Assembly (NCBI GenBank): GCA_009691245.1
Contig: SHUM01000011.1
Coordinates: forward strand, 1 to 64,000
DNA: 64,000 nt
DNA from: Acidobacteriota bacterium
GTDB lineage: Bacteria; Acidobacteriota; Terriglobia; 2-12-FULL-54-10
Direction of reading: 5' to 3'
In this document: in pieces, positions 54,648 to 62,440 of the stretch
Layout of the letters: every line of letters begins with the position of its first letter
How positions within the stretch are numbered: the stretch's first letter is position 1
Made by a program: the position numbers and the translations under genes
The notes under the pieces: generated by a model
The model's input: the letters and a program-made list of their open reading frames with translations, nothing else
Told to the model about the DNA's origin: nothing
The model's database searches: none

Positions 54648-56138
54648 ATGAGCAATCAAGACATTAAAAAAGCGAAGCGCCACCTCACGCAGAACGAGGG
54701 GCTGATCTTCGAGGGCAGCTCGCCGGGCAAGGCCGGCGTGGAGATGCCGCCGCTCGATGTGCCCGCGCTTGATCCCGCCGCCGCGCTGGGCGCGCAACTG
54801 GTGCGCGACGAAATTGCAGGCTTCCCCGAGGTCAGCGAGATGGAAGTGGTGCGCCACTTCACGCGCCTGTCGACTTGGAATTACGGCGTTGATCTAGGCG
54901 CGTATCTGCTCGGCTCCTGCACCATGAAGTACAACCCGAAGATCAACGAAGTGGTGGCGCGCCTGGAAGGCATCGGCAACGCGCATCCCTATCAGCCGGA
55001 GAATCTTTCGCAGGGCGCGCTGCGCATCATGAAGCACCTCGCCGACGCGCTGCTCGAAATCGTGGGCATGGACGCCATCACGCTGCAACCCGCCGCCGGC
55101 GCGCATGGCGAGATGACCGGCCTGCTGCTGGTCCGCGCGTATCTGGAGTCAAAGGGCAATCCGCGCCGCAAGGTTCTGGTGCCCGACTCCGCGCACGGGA
55201 CCAACCCGGCCTCAGCCTATCAGGTCGGCTATCAGACGCAGAACCTGCCGTCGAACGCGCGCGGCACAGTGGATCTCGCGGTCCTCGACAGGATGATGAA
55301 CGAGGATGTGGCCGCGCTGATGCTGACCAACCCCAATACGCTCGGCGTCTTCGACGACCAGATTGTGGAGATTGCCGAGATCGTGCATTCGCGTGGCGGG
55401 CTGATCTACATGGACGGCGCGAACCTGAACGCGCTGCTCGGCGTCAGCCGCCCCGGCGACTTCGGCATCGACGTGCTGCACTTGAACCTGCACAAAACTT
55501 TCTCGACGCCCCACGGCGGCGGCGGGCCGGGCGCGGGTCCGGTGGCTGTGAAGAAGCATCTTGAACCGTTCCTGCCCATCCCGCGCGTGCGCGAAAACTC
55601 CGACGGCACGCTCGCGCTCGACTTCGATCAGCCGAAGACCGTGGGCCGCGTCCGCGCGTTTTACGGCAACTACGGGATGCTGGTGCGCGCGCTGGCGTTC
55701 ATCCTCGCGAACGGCTCGGACGGCCTGCGGCAAGTTACCGACGACGCCGTGCTCAACTCGCGCTACGTCCGCAAGGGCCTCGAGGATTATTACGAGCTGC
55801 CTTATCCCGCGCCCACGCTGCACGAGTGCGTCTTCAGCGACAAGCGCCAGTTGAAAAACGGCGTGCGCACCGGCGACATCGCCAAGCGCCTGATCGACTA
55901 CGGCTTCCACCCTTACACGGTCAGCTTCCCCCTGATCGTCCCCGGCGCGCTGATGATCGAGCCGACGGAGAGCGAGAGCAAGCAGGAACTTGACCTGCTG
56001 ATCGACGCGCTGCAATGCATCGCCCGCGAAGCCGAGACCGAACCTGAGACTGTGCTCAACGCCCCGCACACCACCCGCGTCGGCCGCATGGACGAAGTGC
56101 AGGCCGCCCGCAAGCCCATCCTCCGCTGGCGGTCGTAA
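54648..56138 (+). CDS. gcvPB: Glycine dehydrogenase (decarboxylating) subunit 2
   Basis: A 496-residue C-terminal half of the P protein. The PLP-binding lysine is K283 in LHLNLHKTFSTPHGGGGPG. Other family segments: LGSCTMKYNPKINE, LQPAAGAHGEMTGLL and DSAHGTNPASA. Last gene of the gcv set. A dispersed repeat follows. Complete and of usual length. Confidence 0.94.
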   Translation: MSNQDIKKAKRHLTQNEGLIFEGSSPGKAGVEMPPLDVPALDPAAALGAQLVRDEIAGFPEVSEMEVVRHFTRLSTWNYGVDLGAYLLGSCTMKYNPKINEVVARLEGIGNAHPYQPENLSQGALRIMKHLADALLEIVGMDAITLQPAAGAHGEMTGLLLVRAYLESKGNPRRKVLVPDSAHGTNPASAYQVGYQTQNLPSNARGTVDLAVLDRMMNEDVAALMLTNPNTLGVFDDQIVEIAEIVHSRGGLIYMDGANLNALLGVSRPGDFGIDVLHLNLHKTFSTPHGGGGPGAGPVAVKKHLEPFLPIPRVRENSDGTLALDFDQPKTVGRVRAFYGNYGMLVRALAFILANGSDGLRQVTDDAVLNSRYVRKGLEDYYELPYPAPTLHECVFSDKRQLKNGVRTGDIAKRLIDYGFHPYTVSFPLIVPGALMIEPTESESKQELDLLIDALQCIAREAETEPETVLNAPHTTRVGRMDEVQAARKPILRWRS

Positions 56139-56153
56139 CTTACCGCAAACCCC

Positions 56154-56185
56154 ACAGAGCCGCGCGCGTAAGCAAGCGGACCGGG
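56154..56185. repeat. Dispersed GC-rich intergenic repeat copy
   Basis: ACAGAGCCGCGCGCGTAAGC followed by AAGCGGACCGGG, very close to the left arm at 36743. It lies between gcvPB and the nuclease gene. Confidence 0.5.
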
Positions 56186-56224
56186 TCGAGAATCGCGATT
56201 CGGGAATCGGGAAACCCAAAACTT

Positions 56225-56824
56225 ATGCCACGACGACGGACATTGATTGAGCCGCCGCTTTATTGGGTGGAGAAGCCTGTGCCGGTTGCGCCGCCGGCGC
56301 TGCCGGTGGTGGCCGAGCGCGGCGGGACGCAGTTCATTGCGCCCAAGGCGACGATCATCGTGGATACGCGTGAGCAGATGCCGTTCAAGTTTTCGCGCTT
56401 TCGCGGATGGTTTGCGGGGGTGAAGAAGAAGGCGCTGAAGGTGGGCGACTACTCCATCGCGGGCCTGGAAGATTACGTTACGGTCGAGCGCAAGGACCTG
56501 CCCGACCTGATCCAGTCATTCACCACGAACCGCGCGGTGTTCGTGGCGAGGCTGCGCAAGATGGCTGACTACCCGCATCGCCTGCTGGTGGTAACGGCGT
56601 CGTTCACCGAAGTGAAGTCGCGCTACGGCGGCGTTTCGATTGATCCCAATCGCATCACGCAATCGCTGATCGCCACGCTCACCGGCGCGGGCGTGCCGTT
56701 TATCTGCAGCGAGACGCACGAGCTGGGAGCGGAGATCACCGCGTCATATCTCTATCAGGTACACCTCTACCACTGGTTGGAAGAGCAAGGCGAAGGCCGC
56801 CGCCTCACCGACAACGACCTGTAA
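56225..56824 (+). CDS. Stand-alone ERCC4-domain nuclease
   Basis: A 199-residue protein consisting of a Pro-rich leader and one XPF/ERCC4 nuclease domain. Active-site pattern: IIVDTREQMPFKF (D47, E50), VGDYSIAG (73-80), then VERKDLPDLI (87-96), matching the GDxnERKx3D signature. No helix-hairpin-helix or helicase follows, so it may need a partner to bind branched DNA. Family members cut flaps and crossovers in repair. Converges with the Kelch pseudogene over a hairpin. Confidence 0.85.
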   Translation: MPRRRTLIEPPLYWVEKPVPVAPPALPVVAERGGTQFIAPKATIIVDTREQMPFKFSRFRGWFAGVKKKALKVGDYSIAGLEDYVTVERKDLPDLIQSFTTNRAVFVARLRKMADYPHRLLVVTASFTEVKSRYGGVSIDPNRITQSLIATLTGAGVPFICSETHELGAEITASYLYQVHLYHWLEEQGEGRRLTDNDL

Positions 56825-56832
56825 CGAGAAAC

Positions 56833-56886
56833 GGGCCGCGGGCGGGTGTTCCGGGGATTCCTCATCACCGGAAGCGCCAGCGGCCC
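56833..56886. terminator. Two-way hairpin between convergent genes
   Basis: An outer stem GGGCCGC/GCGGCCC (56833-56839 and 56880-56886) encloses an inner stem TTCCGG/CCGGAA. No long T-tract on the plus strand, but placement between converging genes suggests a shared terminator. Confidence 0.45.
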
Positions 56887-56910
56887 ATCATTTTGAATCC
56901 CAGCACGATC

Positions 56911-58818
56911 CTATTTCACGATGCGCACCGAGTCAGTGGACTGGAACGCCACGCCCGCCGTGGTTTTGCCTTTCAGAATCGCCACGGTGTCGGTGGCCAG
57001 GAACGCCGCTGTCTCCGTATCGAAGTGGCACAGCAGGTCCATCAGCCCGTCAGCGTTGACCTGCTGAATAGCGCAGAAAGCAAGACTCGCTTCGTTGCCT
57101 GAGTGCCCGAAGGTCAGTGTGGAAACGTTCACTTTCGTCGAGGCATCAAACGAAGCGCTCGAAAGGATGGCCACGGGAATTTTCCCCTTGCTCTTGGAGT
57201 TGATAGTATTGACGGAGTCGCCCGGTTTGACGTCAATCACCACGGCCAGAATCACGGCGACGGCCAGGCTGGCCTGCACCGAGCCACCCTGCCCGGCAGC
57301 GTGGAGGAGGTAGGTGGTGGTCGCTACAGGGGAGACGATCATGGTGCCGTCCACCGGCATGGAAGCGCCGTTGATGGTAACGGTGACCGCGTTGGTGGAA
57401 TCCCAGGTGAGCGACGCGGATTGTCCCTGATTGATCTGCAAATTATTGGCGGTAAAGGTAACGGTGGGAACCGGCGGCGGGATGATCACCGTAACGGTGA
57501 CACTGGCTTGCGCGGAGCCGCCCGGACCCGTCGCCGTGAGGTTGTAGGTGGTGGTCGCCGACGGAGTGACAACCAATGTCCCGTCCACCGGCACAGCAGC
57601 ACCGTTGATGGTGACGGTGGTCGCGTTAGTGGAATCCCAAGACAGTGTGGCGCTCTGCCCTTGATTGATCTGCGGACTGTTGACTGTGAATGTGATTGTG
57701 GGCACTGCTGGCGGGAGGGAGGCCGGATTATACAGTTCCGCGCTGGCCAGAGGCCCGGCATTGTACCCGCCGGCAACCAGAACCTTTCCGTTCAGTAATG
57801 TCGTGGCCGTGGTGAGATAACGCGCAGTCAGCATGCTACCGGTGAGGCCAAAACTATTGCTCGCGGAGTCGAAAATTTCCGCCTGAACAAGCGGAAGCGG
57901 CCCGAGGCCACCAAAAATGATCGACTTGCCGCTTACGATCGCGGCGGTATGGCTGATGCGCGCATGGGTAAGTGGACCCGTGGGTGAAAAGCTGCCGGTT
58001 ACGGGATTAAATAATTCGGCGGAAGACAGCACGGCGATGTCGTTAAAGCCACCGGCTACCAATACCTTGTCGCCCACCAGGCTCGCCGAATGGTTGTAAC
58101 GGGCAAAACCCATTGGGGCGGTGGCGGAAAAAGTGCCGGTTGCAGGGTCGAAAGTCTCCGCGGAAGCAAGTGGTCCGGATGGACTGCTTCCGCCAGCAAC
58201 CAGAACCTTCCCGTTGGGCAGTAGAGTCGCAGTCTGGTTGTAACGCTCGGCGGTGAGATCTCCCGCCGTCAAGATGAATGCCCCGGAGACAGGGTCGTAA
58301 ATCTCCGCTGTATTGACTGGCCCTTCCCATCCAAAGCCGACGGCGATTAAGACTTTTCCGTTTAGCAATGCCGTCGCGGTGTGCATGGCCCGGGGTGAGA
58401 TCATGACTCCCGCAGACGAGAACAACCCGGTTGCGGGACTGTAAAGCTAGGCCGATGCCATCGCACCGTCAGCGTTGAATCCACCAAGGACAAGCACATT
58501 TCCGTTCGGCAGCAGGGTGGCAGTATGCAGGTACCGAGCATTGGCCAAGCTGCCCGTATTTGAAAAAGTCCCCGTGGCCGGATCGTATAATTCGGCGCTG
58601 GCGATGGGGGCTTGATTGGAATCCTCGCCGCCCGCGACCAGCACTTTGCCATTGGGCAGCAGCGTGGCAGTGTGACTGTCCCGGGCCACCTTCAGGCTTC
58701 CAGTCAACGCAAAAGTTTGCGCGTGCACCGTCATCGGCAGCGCCCGCAGTAGTAGTAAGCCCACGATCACGGCAAATGATCTGCGCAAATTCTGGTAGGA
58801 CTGTTTCGTTCTCATCAT
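56911..58818 (-). pseudogene. Secreted Kelch-repeat protein gene with one amber stop
   Basis: A 636-codon frame broken once. Signal peptide (to HAQ), then Kelch units such as [20 protein letters not shown], two Ig-like repeats (INQGQSATLSWDSTNATTVT and a near copy), and a C-terminal domain beginning VVIDVKPGDSVNTI. Codon 124 (minus strand 58447-58449) is TAG, exactly where other repeats have Glu in [11 protein letters not shown], so a single G-to-T change (GAG to TAG) explains it. Frame is maintained on both sides. It may be a recent inactivation, a sequencing error, or read through; an internal start after the stop would lack export signals. Confidence 0.75.
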
Positions 58819-59189
58819 GTGTTCTCTCCTCCGAACAGACCAGCATTGAATATCTCTGGGGGGAGATTACTTGCCCGTCATCTTTCACGTTAAGAGGCGA
58901 CCAAAGAGGTGTCAATGAACCGTCGGGGACGCGCGCCGTGGCGATTGTGTGTCAGACTTTCGTACTAGCGATGTTGCATCACCAGATCAGCCGGCTTCTG
59001 AGCCATGGCCTGCAAGGGACGCCGCTGCGCAGTCTGAAGATTCTCGCCGCTCAGCGCAGACGCTCTTCATATTCCAAGCTGAAACATTGAGGGTATGGGA
59101 GGGCGTGGCTGCCATCATCCATTTGCTCGTGTGGCCGACGGATTGCAAGATACCCGATGGATCGGGCACGACGAGGGCGAGGAGGTTCT
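58819..59189. other. Divergent intergenic region
   Basis: About 370 bases between the minus-strand Kelch gene and the CigR-like gene. I see no convincing gene; a 39-codon basic frame (58971-59090) has no ribosome site. Promoters for both directions should lie here but were not assigned. Confidence 0.35.
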
Positions 59190-59708
59190 ATGATTGAGCA
59201 GCTTGTAATGGTGGTTGTTGCTGGGGTTATCTTCTCGGTTTCCATGGGCTTGGGCGATGCGCAGGCCATGCCGCAGGGCAATAGCGGCAGTCAGGGCGGA
59301 GGCAAGGCGAAGCCCGCCGTTAGGGTTACAGATACTTCGCTGGGCGACAAGGTCAGGGAAGTTCTCCCGGCCAGCCAGCCGGTTTTTACCGCCCGCGAGG
59401 TGACCCTGGTTACTGATTGGTTCCGCGTGAACCGCGGCACCCTGCCGCCGGGACTGGCCAAGCGCGACACGCTGCCTCCTGGTCTGCAGAAGCAGTTGCA
59501 GAAGAACGGGAAGCTCCCGCCGGGCCTTGAGAAGAAACTGCATCCGCTCCCCTACGAGCTGGAGCGCCAGCTTTCGCCCATCCCCACCGGATATCGTCGC
59601 GTGGTCATCGGCGGCAATGTGATCACTATGGAGCCGCTGGCCGGCATGATCTACGACGTGATCCGCAACGTGATCCCCGTAAGCGCGCACCAATTAATCC
59701 TGCCGTGA
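59190..59708 (+). CDS. CigR/RcnB-like exported protein
   Basis: A 172-residue protein. Signal peptide about 1-26 (ending AQA). The middle carries repeats of the form LPPGLAKRDTLPPGLQKQLQ and LPPGLEKKL; the end has LSPIPTGYRRVVIGGNVITM and a hydrophobic helix (GMIYDVIRNVIPV). This pattern is known from Salmonella CigR and RcnB-like periplasmic proteins. GAGGAGG lies 5 bp before ATG 59190. Role here unknown. Confidence 0.72.
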   Translation: MIEQLVMVVVAGVIFSVSMGLGDAQAMPQGNSGSQGGGKAKPAVRVTDTSLGDKVREVLPASQPVFTAREVTLVTDWFRVNRGTLPPGLAKRDTLPPGLQKQLQKNGKLPPGLEKKLHPLPYELERQLSPIPTGYRRVVIGGNVITMEPLAGMIYDVIRNVIPVSAHQLILP

Positions 59709-59769
59709 TTTGACAGGGCCTCCAGAGGGCGGTAGATTCAAGAGACCACTCCTCGGAGGCCCTTTTCCA

Positions 59770-60570
59770 TTGTTGCCGGAAAAACGATTGCGACGATTAT
59801 CGAGCCGATTCGCGCTGCTGATGGTGCTGGCACTGGCGACCGGAAGCTACCTCTATTCCCAGTCCTTCGTGCGCGGCTATGACCGGCTGATGGCTGATCT
59901 CGAATCGAAGCGCCAGCCGCCCACCGACACCGAGTTTGTCTTCGCGCGCGTGCGCTTCACCAGCAACGGGCCGGGACGCGGGCCGCAGTATGACCACCGC
60001 ACGCCGGGCTGGTCGCATGACTATCCCAGCTCGGAGGAGCACATCCTGCAGATCGCCAGCGAGGTTACCGGCATGAACGTGCGTAAGGAGTCGCACGTCA
60101 TCGTCGATCTCGACAGCGAGGAATTGTTCCGCTACCCGTTCGCGTATTTCAGCGAAGTCGGCGAAATGACGCTTACTGAAAAAGAAACCGCCAACCTGCG
60201 CGAGTATCTCGACCGCGGCGGCTTCGTGGTACTCGACGACTTCGACAATCCTAGCCTGGACTGGTTCGCCAACGAAATGCAGAAGGTCTATCCAGAGCGC
60301 GAGTTCACCAAGATCACCGACGGTCATCCGATGTTTCGCACCTTCTACGAGATCAACGACATCAACATCGATCCACCCTACGAGCAGCCCGGCCAGCCCG
60401 GCTTCTACGGCTACTACGACCGGCGCGGTCGCCTGCTGATGGTGGGCAACGCCAACAACGATTTCGGCGACTACTGGGAGTGGATCGACCAGCCGCAATA
60501 CCCCCTGCCGCCGGGCACCGCCGCGCTGCGCTTCGGCGTGAACTACCTGATGTACTCGCTCACTCACTAA
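59770..60570 (+). CDS. DUF4159 domain protein
   Basis: About 266 residues: an N-terminal membrane or signal helix (FALLMVLALATGSYLYS) then a DUF4159 domain with DTEFVFARVRFTS, PFAYFSEVGEMTLTEKE, LREYLDRGGFVVLDDFDN and GVNYLMYSLTH. The fold recalls glutamine-amidotransferase-like domains found beside von Willebrand and MoxR genes, none of which is here. TTG 59770 is chosen for GGAGG 10 bp upstream; TTG 59710 and 59773 are alternatives. It follows the CigR-like gene by 61 bp and may be co-transcribed. Confidence 0.75.
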   Translation: MLPEKRLRRLSSRFALLMVLALATGSYLYSQSFVRGYDRLMADLESKRQPPTDTEFVFARVRFTSNGPGRGPQYDHRTPGWSHDYPSSEEHILQIASEVTGMNVRKESHVIVDLDSEELFRYPFAYFSEVGEMTLTEKETANLREYLDRGGFVVLDDFDNPSLDWFANEMQKVYPEREFTKITDGHPMFRTFYEINDINIDPPYEQPGQPGFYGYYDRRGRLLMVGNANNDFGDYWEWIDQPQYPLPPGTAALRFGVNYLMYSLTH

Positions 60571-60854
60571 GGCGATTTCCGGGATGGCGTATCCGAGCCG
60601 CGCCAGTAATGCCGCGTCCACCCAAGGGCGGCAAGCGTTACACGGTGATCGTGTACACCAATGTTTGCGTCCCGCACCTTCCCTTGTACGTTCCTCACAT
60701 GCCGGGCAACTACTTGGCGGCGAACATGGCGGCGAACATTGTGGACGCTCCATAGCTGTCGCGGCTCGGAACGGGCTACAGCATCGTTCGACGGGTGGCG
60801 AGAGCAGCGGGCGTTTTGCTCAATTGTGCTACAATTTCAGCAAAGGTGAAGACG

Positions 60855-61124
60855 ATGGCGGAAAACAATAACGGCTACGTGACCAAAGCCGATCTAAAAG
60901 CCGAATTGATCGTGCAACGCGACGAGATGATCGCCGCGATGAATGAGGCGATCCACGACACCGAAACGAGGCTGCTCACGGCCTTTTATGGTTTCGGCGA
61001 GTCCATCCAGAAACGCACGGTAATTGTGGAGAACGCGCAGGGCGGTCTCACCGGCCTGCTGGCCACCCTCGACCGCCGCGTCACCGAACTCGAGAAAAAA
61101 GTAAACTTCCCCAACGCTTCCTAA
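60855..61124 (+). CDS. Small coiled-coil protein
   Basis: An 89-residue protein rich in Glu/Lys/Arg with helical segments (TKADLKAELIVQRDEMIAAM and RVTELEKKVNFPNAS). Contains AFYGFGES between the two helices. Similar short coiled-coil proteins are frequent in Acidobacteriota, with no known role. ATG 60855 has AAAGGTG upstream, and a TACAAT box lies at 60830. Confidence 0.6.
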   Translation: MAENNNGYVTKADLKAELIVQRDEMIAAMNEAIHDTETRLLTAFYGFGESIQKRTVIVENAQGGLTGLLATLDRRVTELEKKVNFPNAS

Positions 61125-61162
61125 GATCCCAGTTTCTTCTTGCCCCCACGCTTAACATTCTG

Positions 61163-62404
61163 ATGTTCAGTAATCGCGCTAAAATAGTGGGTGATGGGCC
61201 ATGGTCTAAATCCATGGCAGAGAGGTTCGTCTATGACCTCTCCCGTAAAACCTTCCTTTCATTGTGGAGCTATGCAAATCCTCGAAATAGCAAGGGGAAA
61301 GAGCTTTGTGATGTTCTGGCCGTTTGCCAGCCGCACGTGATTATATTCAGCGTTAAGGAGGTCCGGCTTACTGCAAGTGGAAATCGAGATGTAGCTCATG
61401 AGAGATGGCAAAGGGACGCCATTGAGGAGTCAGTGAAACAACTCTATGGTGCTGAGCGCCACATCCGATCAACAACTCATGTAATTCGGTCGGATGGGAC
61501 ACCGGGTTTGCAATTCCCATCCACAGCGGATGTAATGATTCACCGTGTGGCAGTCGCTATCGGCAGTGAGGATAAGGTGCCACTTGGATTCGGCGATTTT
61601 GGGAAGGGTTTTGTCCATGTTCTCGACGAGGTCGCTTTGCGGATAGTTCTTACCGAACTTGATACAATAAATGATTTTGTTGGGTACCTCACCGCGAAGG
61701 AAGAGTTCTGCAGGAAGATAAGAGAATTCGTCCAAATCAAGGAAGAGGATCTTTTGGCGTTATATGTCCACAATGGGCGTCGTTTTCCAGAGGCTGGCGA
61801 TATCCTTCTAACTTCAGAAGACCTTTGGCCAGCAGTACAAAAGAAGCCGGAGTATCAGAGCAAGAAGGTTGCAGATCGGGGCAGCTATGTTTGGGATCAA
61901 CTGATTCAGAAGTTTTCTAACGATATTTTATCGGACAACCTCGAACCAGGCTCTTCACCAGCAAATGCAGAGATGGCCCTTAGAACGATGGCTCAAGAGG
62001 ATCGCTTTTCAAGAAGAGTGCTTGGCAAAGCGTTCGCAGAGATTTTGGAAGAATCTCGGACAACAGGAATAGCCAGAATGCTTCAAGCGCCCTCGGGCGT
62101 GGTCTATGTGTTATTTGCCGCTCCCCGCAGTTATGAACGCCATTTCCGGCAAGCTGAATTGGGTAATCGTTGTTTTGTTGCCCGAGGGCTGCATCCATCG
62201 GCCACGAAAGTGATTGGCATTGCTACGGAACAGTATAGCCCGCAGGGCTATTCACTTGATTTGTGCCAGTTACGGTTACCTACTTGGACAGCCGAGCAGC
62301 AAGCAACTATGGAAGCAATGCAAGCCGATCTGGGTTATTTTGTGAGTCCTCGCAAGAGCGTAGCCCACGAGGATGAGTATCCAGAATCAGGAAACATCAA
62401 CTGA
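61163..62404 (+). CDS. Unknown protein with PD-(D/E)XK-like N-terminus
   Basis: About 413 residues; the start is uncertain (no ribosome site at ATG 61163; ATG 61214 is possible). The N-terminal segment AERFVYDL, then KGKELCDVLAVCQPHVIIFS with VKE following, fits a PD-(D/E)XK nuclease: conserved Glu, D50, and an S-x-K (63-65) after a hydrophobic strand. The rest is mixed alpha/beta and unrecognised. GC is visibly lower than in the surrounding genes and it stands alone, which suggests recent transfer. A defence or repair nuclease is possible but not shown. Confidence 0.55.
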   Translation: MFSNRAKIVGDGPWSKSMAERFVYDLSRKTFLSLWSYANPRNSKGKELCDVLAVCQPHVIIFSVKEVRLTASGNRDVAHERWQRDAIEESVKQLYGAERHIRSTTHVIRSDGTPGLQFPSTADVMIHRVAVAIGSEDKVPLGFGDFGKGFVHVLDEVALRIVLTELDTINDFVGYLTAKEEFCRKIREFVQIKEEDLLALYVHNGRRFPEAGDILLTSEDLWPAVQKKPEYQSKKVADRGSYVWDQLIQKFSNDILSDNLEPGSSPANAEMALRTMAQEDRFSRRVLGKAFAEILEESRTTGIARMLQAPSGVVYVLFAAPRSYERHFRQAELGNRCFVARGLHPSATKVIGIATEQYSPQGYSLDLCQLRLPTWTAEQQATMEAMQADLGYFVSPRKSVAHEDEYPESGNIN

Positions 62405-62440
62405 TCTTTCCCTACCGCTAATCAAAACCAACACTAACCA

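Noticed and set aside
55212-56219. 335-codon minus-strand frame opposite gcvPB
   Set aside because: Shadow of gcvPB; no recognisable domain.
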